Assembly: GCF_014237875.1 (NCBI RefSeq)
Contig: NZ_JACJVJ010000002.1
Location: forward strand, 897,300-961,299
DNA length: 64,000 nt
DNA from: Parasphingopyxis marina
GTDB taxonomy: Bacteria > Pseudomonadota > Alphaproteobacteria > Sphingomonadales > Sphingomonadaceae
Reading direction: 5' to 3'
This document shows positions 42,192 to 51,410 of this stretch, in pieces. Positions within the stretch are counted from its first letter, which is position 1; the number at the start of each line of letters is the position of its first letter. Under the pieces are notes generated by a model. The model was not told where the DNA came from and did no database searches. It was given only the letters and a program-made list of their open reading frames with translations. A program made the position numbers and the translations under genes.

Positions 42192-42925
42192 GCACATTCG
42201 TCCTGATCCATGGCGCCTGGCATGGCGGCTGGTGCTACGACCAGTTGCGCCCGCTGCTCGAGGCCGAAGGCCATGCGGTAATCGCGCCGGACCTTCCCGG
42301 CATGGGCGGTACCGACGAGGAATTGGCCGCGGTCACCCTGCAGGGCTGGGCCGAGTTCGTCGCCGATCTGTGCCGCAACGCGCCGCAAAAGCCGGTCATC
42401 CTGGCCGGCCATAGCCGCGCGGGCGTCGTTATCGGCCCGGCCGCGGAGCTTGCGCCTGAAGCTATCGATGCGCTTGTCTATATTTGCGCGATGCTCGTGC
42501 CGCGGGGCCTGTCGCGCGCCGAATTCCGCGAACAGCAGGTGAGCAACCCGGATTTCATGGCGATCCGCCTGCCCCATCCTTCCGGCAAGGCGACGGTAAT
42601 CGACGGGCCCAATGCGATCCCCGTCTTCGCCCAGCTCTCACCGCGCGACCTTGCCGAGGCGGCGGTCGAGCGGCTCGTCGCCGAACCCAACGCGCCGACC
42701 GAGACGAAGCAGGAGCTCAGCGACGAGCGGTTCGGTTCGGTGCCGCGCCACTATATCGAATGCGTCCATGATCGTACGATCCCGATCGAAGACCAGCGCA
42801 CGATGCACGAATTGACGCCCTGCAAGACCGTGACGACGCTGGAGGCCGACCATAGCCCGTTCCTCTCGACGCCCGAAGAGCTCGCAGCAGCTCTGCTCAA
42901 GATCGCCGCCAACCCTGAAGGTTAG
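42188..42925 (+). CDS. Alpha/beta-hydrolase of the methylesterase/hydroxynitrile-lyase type
   Basis: 245-residue hydrolase like plant methyl-salicylate esterases and hydroxynitrile lyases: start STFVLIHGAWHGGWCYDQL with the oxyanion HG, nucleophile Ser in LAGHSRAG near 78, acid Asp near 197 in HDRTIPIEDQ, and His in EADHSPFLS near 222. It probably cleaves a small ester or C-C bond of an aromatic compound. Overlaps folD by 4 bases and converges on the GMC oxidase gene. Confidence 0.83.
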   Translation: MSTFVLIHGAWHGGWCYDQLRPLLEAEGHAVIAPDLPGMGGTDEELAAVTLQGWAEFVADLCRNAPQKPVILAGHSRAGVVIGPAAELAPEAIDALVYICAMLVPRGLSRAEFREQQVSNPDFMAIRLPHPSGKATVIDGPNAIPVFAQLSPRDLAEAAVERLVAEPNAPTETKQELSDERFGSVPRHYIECVHDRTIPIEDQRTMHELTPCKTVTTLEADHSPFLSTPEELAAALLKIAANPEG

Positions 42926-42928
42926 GCG

Positions 42929-44590
42929 CTAGGCCGCCGCCACCTGTTTCGCGTCGGCAAGGATCATGTCGGCGCCCTTTTCGCCGATCATCATGGTTGC
43001 CGCATTGGTGTTGCCCGAGACGATCTTGGGCATCACCGAGGCGTCGATCACGCGCAGGCCCTCCACGCCGCGCACGCGCAGCCGCGCATCGACGACCGCC
43101 TTCTCGTCATGGCCCATCCGGCAGGTGCCGACCGGGTGATAAAGCGTACCGCCGGCAAGCTGCGCATAGGCGAACATCTCCTCATCGGTCGCGCCGAAGG
43201 GATCGGGTTCGGCCAGATATTGCGCGATCGCCGGCTGCTGCCAGATGTTCCGGGTCATCTTGAGCTGGGTAACCGCCATATCGCGGTCGATCGGATCGGA
43301 GAGATAGTTGGGTGTAATCTTCGGATAGACGGTACCGTCCGGCGATTTGGCATGGATATGCCCACGCGATTCCGGGCGTAGCTGGCAAGGGTTGGACGCG
43401 AGCCCTGGTAGCTTTTCGAGCTGCAATGCCTGAGTCGTATTCAGCACCTCGAGGTCCATGCTGGCCGCCATCACATGGATCTGGACGTCCGGCACTTCGA
43501 GCCCTTCGCGCGATTTGGCGAAGGCGGTGCCGTGGGCGACCGCATAGCTGAGCAGCCCTTTCCGCGTGAGGCCGTATTTGGCGATTTCCTTCACCAACGA
43601 AAAGCCGCTCGCCAGGTCGTTGACTGAAGGCGTCCCGGGTTTCAGCCGCGCCTGGCAGCCGATCATATAATGGTCCTGCAGATTTTCGCCGACGCCCGAA
43701 AGTTCATGGACGACCGGGACGCCAAGCTCCTGCAGCACCGCGCCCTGCCCGACGCCCGACACCTCGAGCAGCTTGGGGCTTTCTACCGACCCCGCCGCGA
43801 GGATCACCTCACGCCGCGCACGAACCGTCCGTTTTGTGCCGTTCTGGACGAACTCGACGCCAATCGCGCGCTTGCCCTCGAACAGGATTCGCGTCGTCAT
43901 CGCCCGGGTTTCGACGGTCAGGTTGGAACGGTGCATGACCGGATGGAGATAGGCGACCGCCGCCGAACAGCGCTTGCCCTTCTTCCAGGTAAGCTGAAAC
44001 CAGGTCACGCCTTCCTGCTCGCCGGTGTTGATATCGTCGCGATAGGGGATACCCGCTTCGACACAGGCGTCGATGAGCGCCTTGGAGATCGGGTGCTTTC
44101 CGGGGAAATCGGCGACGTTGAGCCCACCGCCCGTGGCATGGCAATCGTTCGCCCCGCGCTCCTGATTTTCCTCCTTCAGGAAATAGGGCAGCACATCGTC
44201 ATAGGACCAGCCCTCGCAACCCATCTGCCGCCAGCCGTCATAATCCGCCGATTGCCCGCGAATATAGAGCAGTCCGTTGATCGAGGAGGAACCGCCCAGG
44301 ACCTTGCCCTTGGGCCATTTATGCGGCCGCCCGCCCGAACCCTCGTCGACCTCTGTCTCGTAGAGCCAGTTGACCTTGGGATCGTTCAAGGTTTTGCCGA
44401 AACCGATCGGCGTATGAACCATCATGTTGGACCAGAACTGGCCGAGCCCGCCCTTGCTCGGCCGGTCGTCGGCGCCGGCTTCCAGCAACACCACCTGGTT
44501 TTCCGGATTCGCGGACAGCCGGTTGGCGAGCACGCAGCCCGCGCTCCCCGCGCCCACGATTACATAATCGGCGACCTGTTCTTCAGCCAT
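42929..44590 (-). CDS. GMC-family FAD oxidoreductase (choline dehydrogenase-like)
   Basis: 553-residue flavoprotein that oxidises a primary alcohol to an aldehyde. FAD motif [19 protein letters not shown] at 8-26, GMC signatures [14 protein letters not shown] near 100 and [15 protein letters not shown] near 268, and the catalytic His in [10 protein letters not shown] near 480 with Asn in [11 protein letters not shown]. HpvZ, which oxidises hydroxypropiovanillone after beta-ether cleavage in Sphingobium, is a GMC enzyme (recalled). This gene, last in the LigD-like operon, could play that part. Substrate unproved. Confidence 0.87.
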   Translation of the reverse strand: MAEEQVADYVIVGAGSAGCVLANRLSANPENQVVLLEAGADDRPSKGGLGQFWSNMMVHTPIGFGKTLNDPKVNWLYETEVDEGSGGRPHKWPKGKVLGGSSSINGLLYIRGQSADYDGWRQMGCEGWSYDDVLPYFLKEENQERGANDCHATGGGLNVADFPGKHPISKALIDACVEAGIPYRDDINTGEQEGVTWFQLTWKKGKRCSAAVAYLHPVMHRSNLTVETRAMTTRILFEGKRAIGVEFVQNGTKRTVRARREVILAAGSVESPKLLEVSGVGQGAVLQELGVPVVHELSGVGENLQDHYMIGCQARLKPGTPSVNDLASGFSLVKEIAKYGLTRKGLLSYAVAHGTAFAKSREGLEVPDVQIHVMAASMDLEVLNTTQALQLEKLPGLASNPCQLRPESRGHIHAKSPDGTVYPKITPNYLSDPIDRDMAVTQLKMTRNIWQQPAIAQYLAEPDPFGATDEEMFAYAQLAGGTLYHPVGTCRMGHDEKAVVDARLRVRGVEGLRVIDASVMPKIVSGNTNAATMMIGEKGADMILADAKQVAAA

Positions 44591-44615
44591 TTATATCCTC
44601 TCCTCAGCCGCCCGA

Positions 44616-45626
44616 TCATTCGCCGGGCTTTATCAATACCTTGCAGTCATGCGTCCGCTGTTTCAGCGCCTCGAAGCGCATGGGCACATCGCCCAGCGCA
44701 ATGGTGTCGGTCACGAGCGTGCGCGGTTCCGCAGCGCCCTTTTCCAACACGTCGAGCGAGGCCTGATATTCCTGCACCGTGAAGAAGGCCGACGTCTGGA
44801 TGCGGACCTCCTTCGAAAGCGCGGTGAACGGCACGAAGCTGTCGGGCTTGGTGCAGAGGCCGAGCACGAGCACCGTGCCCTTGACCCGCACCTGATCGAC
44901 CGCCTGCGCGATCAGCCCCGGAACGCCCACGCATTCGAAAACGATATCGGCCTTGCCGCCCAGCGCGCGTTCGGCGGCGCCGACCGGATCGTGCTTGTCG
45001 ACGATGAAGCGCGACGCGCCCATCTCCATCGCGCGGCTCTCTTGCCAGTCGGCGATGTCCTGCACCACGACCTCTCCGGCACCGAAATGCCGCGCCCAGA
45101 AGGCAGTGGCGAGACCGATCGGCCCCGCGCCGAGCACGAGCACCTTGTCGCCCCTTTGCAGCCCCGAAAGGTTCACGCCGTGCAGCGCCACGGCGACGGG
45201 CTCGATGATCGCGCCATCGGAGAGGCTCAGTCCGTCCGGCAGCTTCACGCATTGATGTTCCATCGTCGCCGCGAACTCGGCATAGCCGCCGCCCTGCAAC
45301 ATCATCTGGCTGCACCAGGCGGGTTCGCCCGCCTTGCAGCTCTCGCACTGCCCGCAGCCGCGGATCGGGATGACCGAGACGAGATCGCCGGGCTTCAGCG
45401 CCGACACACCCGATGCCGCTTCGACCACTTCACCGGCAAATTCGTGGCCGAGAATATCGCCCGCGCTCACGCCGAAAGCCTCGTCCTCCGTCATATGCAG
45501 GTCCGACCCGCAAATGCCGCAGCGGCCAACCTTGAGCACCACCTGCCCGGCCTCGGGCGCCGGATCGTCGACGGCCTCGACCGCGAGCGGCTTGTGCAGC
45601 CCCTGCATGACGGCGGCTTTCATCAT
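44616..45626 (-). CDS. Zinc-dependent alcohol dehydrogenase (sorbitol/threonine-dehydrogenase type)
   Basis: 336-residue MDR enzyme. Catalytic zinc: GICGSDLH and GHEFAGEVVE; structural zinc: CGQCESCKAGEPAWC; cofactor fold GAGPIGLATAFWARHFGAGEVVV near 165. The family covers NAD-linked oxidation of polyols, threonine or benzylic alcohols. It is 7 bases after the aryl-alcohol-type gene and 25 before the GMC gene in one operon. An ATGATG start allows 45626 or 45623. Confidence 0.87.
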   Translation of the reverse strand: MMKAAVMQGLHKPLAVEAVDDPAPEAGQVVLKVGRCGICGSDLHMTEDEAFGVSAGDILGHEFAGEVVEAASGVSALKPGDLVSVIPIRGCGQCESCKAGEPAWCSQMMLQGGGYAEFAATMEHQCVKLPDGLSLSDGAIIEPVAVALHGVNLSGLQRGDKVLVLGAGPIGLATAFWARHFGAGEVVVQDIADWQESRAMEMGASRFIVDKHDPVGAAERALGGKADIVFECVGVPGLIAQAVDQVRVKGTVLVLGLCTKPDSFVPFTALSKEVRIQTSAFFTVQEYQASLDVLEKGAAEPRTLVTDTIALGDVPMRFEALKQRTHDCKVLIKPGE

Positions 45627-45633
45627 CGCGCTC

Positions 45634-46749
45634 CTATTCCGGCATCTTCAACACGGGCTTGACGACCTCGCCGCTTTCGCCCGCATGAAAAGCCTCGTTG
45701 ATCTCGTCGAACGGAAACACGCGGATCAGGCCTTCATAGGGGAAGCGCCCGGCGACATGATGCTCGATTAGCTCTTCGAGAAAGCCCTGGATATTCGAAT
45801 CCCCGCCAAGAATGCCGATGACCCTCTTGCCGCCCCCCATCAGCGCGGATTCATTGAGCGCAAGCATGTCGGTCGGCGGCGAGGCACCGACCAGGCCGAG
45901 TATGCCCTTGGGCGCGACCAGGCCGAAGGCGTCCTCGATCACCGATTTGAGCCCGGTCGTATCGAAGGCATAGGCGAGGCCCTGCGGGCAAAGCTCGGCA
46001 ATCTTCGCGATAGGATCGCCCTTCGCGTTGAAGACATGGGTCGCGCCGCGTTCGCGCGCCAACTCAAGACGCGCGTCGTGGACATCGACGGCGATGATCG
46101 GATCGGCGCCGGCGATCTTCGCGGCCATGATTGCGCCAAGGCCGACCGCGCCGGTGCCGAACACCGCGATCGGCATGCCCTTGCGGACTGCCATGCTGCG
46201 GAGGACGGCCCCTGCCCCCGTCATCAACCCGCAGCCGAGCGGCGCAAGTTGCTCCAGCGGAATATCGGCGGCACTGGTCGGAACCTTCACGACATTGCGT
46301 TCATGGGCCAGCGCGCGGGTCGCGAAAGAGGACTGGCCGAAGAAATTGGCCTGCACCGGTGCCTCGCCGATATGCACTGTATGGCTGCCATCGGCGCGCA
46401 AGCCGGAAAAATTGTTCGGCCCGAAATTGTAGCAATAGGTTGGCGCGTCGGTGTCGCAGTTGGGACAATCGCCGCAGCTGTTGAAGCTGATGATCACGCG
46501 GTCGCCGGGTTTCACATGGGTCACGCCCTCGCCGACCTGCTCCACCGTTCCCGCGCCTTCATGGCCGAGGATGATCGGCTTCGGGATCGGGATATGATCG
46601 TCGCGCACCGCCATATCGGTGTGGCATATGCCGCAGGCGGCAATCCGCACGACCAGTTCGCCCGCGCGCGGCTCGTCTAAAGTCACTTCCTCGATCGTGA
46701 AGGGCGTATCGGGCGAGCGGCAGATCGCGGCGTTCGCGGAAATTCCCAT
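45634..46749 (-). CDS. Zinc-dependent aryl-alcohol dehydrogenase type enzyme
   Basis: 371-residue MDR dehydrogenase of the XylB/benzyl-alcohol and geraniol group: zinc motifs [11 protein letters not shown] and [12 protein letters not shown], structural cysteines [31 protein letters not shown] and [31 protein letters not shown] for NAD binding. These enzymes interconvert benzylic alcohols and aldehydes such as vanillyl alcohol and vanillin. Located between the FAD oxidase and the second alcohol dehydrogenase. Confidence 0.88.
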   Translation of the reverse strand: MGISANAAICRSPDTPFTIEEVTLDEPRAGELVVRIAACGICHTDMAVRDDHIPIPKPIILGHEGAGTVEQVGEGVTHVKPGDRVIISFNSCGDCPNCDTDAPTYCYNFGPNNFSGLRADGSHTVHIGEAPVQANFFGQSSFATRALAHERNVVKVPTSAADIPLEQLAPLGCGLMTGAGAVLRSMAVRKGMPIAVFGTGAVGLGAIMAAKIAGADPIIAVDVHDARLELARERGATHVFNAKGDPIAKIAELCPQGLAYAFDTTGLKSVIEDAFGLVAPKGILGLVGASPPTDMLALNESALMGGGKRVIGILGGDSNIQGFLEELIEHHVAGRFPYEGLIRVFPFDEINEAFHAGESGEVVKPVLKMPE

Positions 46750-46783
46750 GGTCGTGTTTCTCCTGCTTTCAGATCGGGCTTTT

Positions 46784-48202
46784 TCAGATCACCTTACCGG
46801 GATTGAGTATGCCAGTCGGATCGAGCGCGACCTTCAGGCGGCGCATCAGCGCGATCTCTTCAGGCCCGCGCGAATGGTGGAGGAATTCCTTCTTCACCGT
46901 GCCGATGCCGTGCTCGGCGGAGATCGATCCGCCCCACTCGCCGGTCGCCGAATAGACGACATCGTCGATCGCATGGACCGGCATCGGATCCTCGTCGAGA
47001 TGAACCGACAAATGCAGGTTGGAATCCGCGATATGGCCAAAGAAAACGAGCCCCGCCTCGGGCCAGCGCTCCAGCAACCGCCCGCGCAACAGATCAACGA
47101 AATCGCCGATCTTCCCTGCCGGCAGGCTGACGTCGAAGCTGATTTGCGGCCAGAACACCTTGGGGAATTCGCCGGGACAATCGCGTATCGACCAGATGTC
47201 GCCGCGCTGCTGTTCGGACTGGGCGATCACAGCATCCTCGGCGATCCCCTTTTCAAGAATATCGGCCAGCGTCTGCTCGAACGCCGCCTGGTCGCGCTCG
47301 GCATCGGTGCCCAGCGTCTCGACCAGCACATAAACCCCAGCGCCGTGCGGTAGCGGCGGCTGGCGATCCAGCGCGGTCGTGCCGAGATGGTAGAAATCGG
47401 GCCACATAACCTCGAACGCGGCAAGTGTGCCGCCAAATGCCGCTTTCACTTCCTGCATCAGCGCCAGCGCCGAAGCATAGTCTTTTACCGCGACCAGCCC
47501 GGTCGAAACGCTGCGCGCCTCGGGGAACAGCCGCAGTACGACGCGGGTGACGATGCCCAGCGTACCTTCGGTGCCGATGAAGAGCTGCTTCAGATCGTAG
47601 CCGGCATTGTTCTTGAGCATCGTGTTCATCGAGCTCACGACCGTGCCGTCAGCCAGCACCGCTTCGAGCCCGAGCACCAGTTCACGCATCATCCCATAAC
47701 GCAGCACCCGGTTGCCGCCGGCATTGGTCGAAACATTGCCGCCGATCTGCGCCGTGCCCCGCCCGCCAAGATCGAGCGGGAAGAACATGCCGGCTTCGGC
47801 CGCCGCCTCCTGCACCGCCTGGAGCACGACACCGGCTTCGACCGTGATCGTCGCGCCGGCCGGATCGATCTCCTCGATCTTGCGCATCCGTTCGAGCGAC
47901 AAGAGCAGCGCGGGGACGTTGGGTACGGCCCCGCCCGCCAGTCCCGTCATCCCGCCCTGCGGCGTCACCGGGACGCCTTCTTCACAGCAGATGGCAAGTA
48001 TCTGCGAGACCTGCTCGGTCGATCGCGGATAGGCGATGCCAGCAATTTCAAGACCTTCGGGCATGGTATTGATGAAGTCGTGCGAATGGCGTGCGATATC
48101 CGCCTCGCCCGGCCCATGGACGATATCCGCGCCGAGCTCCCTCTGGAGCCGCGCCACGGCCTCGGCGAAAGGCGCGGGCGATATGGTTGTCTGCGTCGCC
48201 AT
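46784..48202 (-). CDS. FAD-linked oxidase (GlcD/D-2-hydroxyacid dehydrogenase type)
   Basis: 472-residue flavoenzyme with a PCMH-type FAD domain (TPQGGMTGLAGGAVPNVPALLLSLERM and LGGRGTAQIGGNVSTNAGGNRVLRYG) and a FAD-oxidase C-terminal domain with GHIADSNLHLSVH and SAEHGIGTVKK, where family members bind a metal and the hydroxyacid carboxylate. It likely oxidises an alpha-hydroxy acid. Start set at 48202, the ATG of MATQTTIS, one base after the cupin stop; upstream codons belong to the cupin gene. Confidence 0.86.
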   Translation of the reverse strand: MATQTTISPAPFAEAVARLQRELGADIVHGPGEADIARHSHDFINTMPEGLEIAGIAYPRSTEQVSQILAICCEEGVPVTPQGGMTGLAGGAVPNVPALLLSLERMRKIEEIDPAGATITVEAGVVLQAVQEAAAEAGMFFPLDLGGRGTAQIGGNVSTNAGGNRVLRYGMMRELVLGLEAVLADGTVVSSMNTMLKNNAGYDLKQLFIGTEGTLGIVTRVVLRLFPEARSVSTGLVAVKDYASALALMQEVKAAFGGTLAAFEVMWPDFYHLGTTALDRQPPLPHGAGVYVLVETLGTDAERDQAAFEQTLADILEKGIAEDAVIAQSEQQRGDIWSIRDCPGEFPKVFWPQISFDVSLPAGKIGDFVDLLRGRLLERWPEAGLVFFGHIADSNLHLSVHLDEDPMPVHAIDDVVYSATGEWGGSISAEHGIGTVKKEFLHHSRGPEEIALMRRLKVALDPTGILNPGKVI

Positions 48203-48203
48203 G

Positions 48204-48737
48204 CTAGAGATAGAGCTGCTTGTTGATTTCGAGCCCATGCTCTTCGCAATAGGTCTCATAGTGGTTCATGAACCACCAGACATCGAGGGTTTCGACGAAC
48301 TTGCCGTCCTCATCGTAAAACTCGTTGGCGCCCTGCATCCAGAACAGCGCCTTCATGCCGTTCGGATCGTCGGTGACGAGCGTGTGTGCGGTGCCCGGCG
48401 TCTCGGTGATGAACTCGCCCGGCTTGCAGACCCAGTCATATTCAAGATAGCGGAACGTGCCTTCGAGCCCGATCGCCCAGACCGGGCCGCGATGCTTGTG
48501 CGTGCCAATCACGCCCGGGCCCTTGATCCAGAGAATGTTGCAATAAACGTTCTGACGCACGTCGAAGGCGAGATGGCGGATCGCGGCGTTGTCGCCAAAC
48601 GGCACCCAGGGGCTCTCGTCTTCGGAGGCACCGACATAAGTGCCTTCAATGCCGGCGCGCTTGATGAGATGGCCATAGGGCTCCTCGACATCGACGATCT
48701 CGTATTTGGTGCTGGAAGGTGCGGTGAGTGTGGCCAT
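48204..48737 (-). CDS. Cupin resembling 2,4'-dihydroxyacetophenone dioxygenase
   Basis: 177-residue cupin, the length of the dihydroxyacetophenone dioxygenase (DAD) family. Metal ligands are His80 and His82 in GTHKHRGP, probably Glu99 or Glu108, and His118 in PGTAHTL; the His80-His118 spacing of 38 equals that of DAD as I remember it. DAD splits Ar-CO-CH2OH to ArCOOH and formate with Fe(II) and O2. Next to LigD-like and LigF-like functions that generate aryl ketones, such a step makes sense and would feed formate dehydrogenase. Other cupins of this branch have unknown roles. Confidence 0.72.
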   Translation of the reverse strand: MATLTAPSSTKYEIVDVEEPYGHLIKRAGIEGTYVGASEDESPWVPFGDNAAIRHLAFDVRQNVYCNILWIKGPGVIGTHKHRGPVWAIGLEGTFRYLEYDWVCKPGEFITETPGTAHTLVTDDPNGMKALFWMQGANEFYDEDGKFVETLDVWWFMNHYETYCEEHGLEINKQLYL

Positions 48738-48755
48738 GGTTGCTCTCCCGGTTGG

Positions 48756-49154
48756 CTATTCTGCGAAGAAGTTGAGTTCGAGGAGGACGCCGTTGGGGTC
48801 CTCGGTAAAGATCTGCCTCAGGTTGATCGCCTCGACGAGATTGACCTGATAGCCGGCGCCGCGCGCATCGAGTTTTGCGATCATCCGATCATAGCCCCGG
48901 CAGCGCAGCGCGATGTGATGGATCGATCCGGTCGGCCCCGGCGCGACTTCCCGGTCATAGGCGCGGATGCAATCGAGGCTGTTGATATGGAGGATCGCGC
49001 GGCCTTCCTTGTCGAACATCCATTGCGCGGTGGTCGGCGTCAGCGGCGGCGGCCCGTCGCGGCGGTCCAGGTCGAGCAGCTCGGCGTAGAAGTTCGCCGT
49101 CCCGTCGAGATCGCCGGTGATGATGTTTACATGATCGAGCGCTTCAACCTGCAT
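48756..49154 (-). CDS. VOC-family protein (catechol-dioxygenase-like fold)
   Basis: 132-residue VOC protein: VEALDHVNIITGDLDGTANFYAELLDLD gives the first His, SIHHIALRCRGYDRMIAKLDARG the second, and IFTEDPNGVLLELNFF the Glu. All three expected metal ligands are present, so it may be an active small dioxygenase or isomerase. Start at 49154 is inside the end of the SDR gene (11-base overlap). Substrate unknown. Confidence 0.8.
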   Translation of the reverse strand: MQVEALDHVNIITGDLDGTANFYAELLDLDRRDGPPPLTPTTAQWMFDKEGRAILHINSLDCIRAYDREVAPGPTGSIHHIALRCRGYDRMIAKLDARGAGYQVNLVEAINLRQIFTEDPNGVLLELNFFAE

Positions 49155-50082
49155 CGCTTCCTCCTCGGCCGACGTCTTTCGCCTTTCGGCGCGTTTCGGC
49201 GAAACTGTCGCGGCGCATCTTTTCGAACGCGACGCGCTGATCATAACCGCTATCTTCCGGATAGTCGCGATAGTCCCCGATGATCTCGTCCATCAGTTCG
49301 CGCAGCTCCTCCTTGTGGTCCGGGTGCGTGAAGATGTTGGCGCGGTTCTCGGCGATGCCGTCGAGGATGCGCGCGGCGATCACATCGGGCTCCATGCCGA
49401 ATTCGTGGAGACCCGCCAGCCGCTCGACCGCCTCCTTGTCGACCGCCTTCATCGCGCCTTTCAGCCCATCGGGGCGGATATCGTCGCTGGCGTAGATATA
49501 GCTCTTCACCAGCCCCGGATGCACGACCGAAACGCCGATGCCATAATCGCACATCGAATGGCGCAGCGAATAGCTGAGGCCCCGGACGGCGAATTTCGCG
49601 GTGTTGTAGATGCCCGGCGCGCCGCCGGCGATAAAGCTCGCCATGCTGGCGGTGTTGGTGATGTGCCCGCCCTTCACCTCGCCCGAAAGGGCGCGGTCCT
49701 TCATGCGCGGCGCGAAGGTCTGCACGCCGTTGATGACCCCGTGGAGATTGACGCCGAGCACCCAGTCCCAATCGTCATAGGAGGAATCCTCGATCGTCTG
49801 GAACAGGTTGATGCCGGCATTGTTGAAGAGCAGGCTGACCGGACCGAACTCGGCTTCCACCGTGTCCGCGGCGTCGGCATAGCCTTCGCGGTCCATGACG
49901 TTGAGCTGCACGCCCATCACCTCGCGATTGTCGAGGCTGGAGAGCGCCTTTTCGATCGCGTCCTCGCGGATATCGGCGATCGCGACCTTCGCGCCCGCTT
50001 CGAGTAGCGCACGGACAAGGCCGATGCCGACGCCATTGGCGCCGCCGGTCACGAAAGCCGTGCGGCCTGCAATATCGATCAT
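49144..50082 (-). CDS. LigD-like C-alpha dehydrogenase (SDR)
   Basis: 312-residue SDR with the long C-terminus seen in LigD/LigL/LigN. TGGANGVGIG binds NAD (IADIREDA fits an acidic residue after strand 2), YDDWDWVLGVNLHGVINGVQTFAPRM closely parallels the LigD segment as recalled, catalytic Tyr-Lys in YNTAK. LigD-type enzymes oxidise the benzylic C-alpha alcohol of beta-aryl ethers to the ketone LigF-type GSTs need. It overlaps the first SDR gene by 4 bases. Substrate stereochemistry cannot be told. Confidence 0.82.
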   Translation of the reverse strand: MIDIAGRTAFVTGGANGVGIGLVRALLEAGAKVAIADIREDAIEKALSSLDNREVMGVQLNVMDREGYADAADTVEAEFGPVSLLFNNAGINLFQTIEDSSYDDWDWVLGVNLHGVINGVQTFAPRMKDRALSGEVKGGHITNTASMASFIAGGAPGIYNTAKFAVRGLSYSLRHSMCDYGIGVSVVHPGLVKSYIYASDDIRPDGLKGAMKAVDKEAVERLAGLHEFGMEPDVIAARILDGIAENRANIFTHPDHKEELRELMDEIIGDYRDYPEDSGYDQRVAFEKMRRDSFAETRRKAKDVGRGGSDAG

Positions 50083-50996
50083 TGGGGTTCTCCCGCATTG
50101 AGCCTCGACTGGCGCTCCACTTCGGCGGCGTGAATCGGATTGCGGAACAGCATCGCGAAGGTCGCCTTATATTCCTCATTCTCCGGCAGGTCGGGCACCG
50201 CCGCGACCATCGCCGCCGCGCGATCCTCTATGCCCGGGCGGAACTCGCTATGGGTGAGGATATAGAGCTCGTCGGCAAGGATGCCGCGCAGCACGCGCTG
50301 CCCGACTTCTTCCTTGGTCTGGAACAGGTGCGACATATCTCCCGCCTGCTGGCGGCGCTTGTCGGCCTGGCCATAGCCGGTATCCGACAGATCGGCCGGG
50401 CGCGTTTCCTGCGATTTCTGGATATTGGTCGCGACCGCGCCGGGGCAAAAGGCCGAGCAGATGATGCCGCGCCCTTCCAGTTCGCCGCGCATCGATTCCA
50501 TCATGCTGACGACCGCGCCCTTGGTGGTGACATATATCGTGGCGCCGGGATGCGGCATGACACCGGACATCGAAGCGGTTGAAACGATATGCCCGCCCTC
50601 GCCATGCGCCACCATGCGCGGCAGGACCGTGACGATGCCGTTGATCACGCCGCCGAGATTGACGTTCATCAGCCAGTCCCAGTCCGCATAGGTCGCCAGC
50701 TCGGTCGGCCCGACCACGCCGACCCCGGCATTGTTGACGAGGATATGGATATTGCCGAACCGCGCCTGCGCTTCGTCGGCCGCTTTCGCATAGGCGTCCC
50801 GGTCGGTGATATCGAGCTTCAGCGCCAGCACCCTATCGGGCGAGCCCAGCTCTTCGCCGGCTTCGGCGAGATGATCGTCGCGGATATCGGCGATGACGAC
50901 ATTCATGCCCGCGCCGAGCAGCGCCTTGGCGATGCCGAGCCCGATGCCGCTGGCGCCGCCGGTCACGAACGCGGTTTTTCCCTCGATATTCTGCAC
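50079..50996 (-). CDS. LigD-like C-alpha dehydrogenase (SDR), GTG start
   Basis: 305-residue SDR, the same length as LigD. TGGASGIGLG, YADWDWLMNVNLGGVINGIVTVLPRM, STASMSG and Tyr-Lys in YVTTK are in place; the C-terminal extension (SHLFQTKEEVGQRVLRGILADELYILTHSE) matches the LigD type. Start set at GTG 50996: GAGGAG lies 7 bases upstream and the domain begins directly (VQNIEGKTAFVTGG), whereas upstream codons look non-coding. First gene of the eight-gene minus operon. Two adjacent enzymes may cover the two C-alpha epimers, as LigD and LigL/N do. Confidence 0.83.
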   Translation of the reverse strand: MQNIEGKTAFVTGGASGIGLGIAKALLGAGMNVVIADIRDDHLAEAGEELGSPDRVLALKLDITDRDAYAKAADEAQARFGNIHILVNNAGVGVVGPTELATYADWDWLMNVNLGGVINGIVTVLPRMVAHGEGGHIVSTASMSGVMPHPGATIYVTTKGAVVSMMESMRGELEGRGIICSAFCPGAVATNIQKSQETRPADLSDTGYGQADKRRQQAGDMSHLFQTKEEVGQRVLRGILADELYILTHSEFRPGIEDRAAAMVAAVPDLPENEEYKATFAMLFRNPIHAAEVERQSRLNAGEPQ

Positions 50997-51410
50997 GCTT
51001 CTACTCCTCGTCGTCCGGGTTGCCGTCATGCGCGGCAGGGAGAAGAAGGGGCGATCGGCCAGACGCGCTACCCAATACGGGCCGCGCTTCCAGGCGCACC
51101 ATTCCATGAATCGCCGCTCGGCTGTCGGTGGCGATCGCCATCATCCTCTCCAACGGTTCGCCCTCCGCTGTTGCCGCGGTTAGGCACAATATCCTGCCTC
51201 CGATTCGGCAGATTGCTATGTATTGCATACAAACTCGACATTCGCACGCAACAAACATATATGGATTTCTCAATGATCGGGCCAACATCCGGCCTGTAAC
51301 AAGACGAATGGCAAGGCCGGCAGGCCGGCGCGCACGGACAGGCCATCGCGGCCCCGCACGCGCCGTGTTAGGGACCGGCCAGACTGTTGGGGAAGGCCGA
51401 AAGGACAAGC
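50997..51410. other. 414-base divergent promoter region
   Basis: The gap between the LigD-like operon (minus) and the aldehyde dehydrogenase operon (plus) has no convincing gene. Its AT-rich centre (51190-51290) holds the inverted repeat at 51214 and a promoter toward the aldehyde dehydrogenase. The leader toward 51411 is about 140 bases. I see no clear -35/-10 pair for the minus operon. Confidence 0.6.
51214..51263 (+). promoter_or_regulatory. Operator-like repeat and promoter of the aldehyde dehydrogenase / LigW-like operon
   Basis: TGCTATG-TATTG-CATACAA (51214-51232) keeps the right half and the TATG of the repeat at 30753, with identical 5-base spacing. Two bases later TCGACA (51235-51240), 17 bases and TATATG (51258-51263) form a plausible sigma70 promoter. 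The repeat is upstream of the -35 box, a place usual for an activator or a repressor of the divergent operon. Confidence 0.5.

Noticed and set aside
50997-51107. N-terminal extension of the LigD-like SDR to an ATG at 51107
   Set aside because: The added 37 residues are Arg/Trp-rich and unlike any SDR, while the GTG at 50996 has GAGGAG at the right distance and starts the fold directly.
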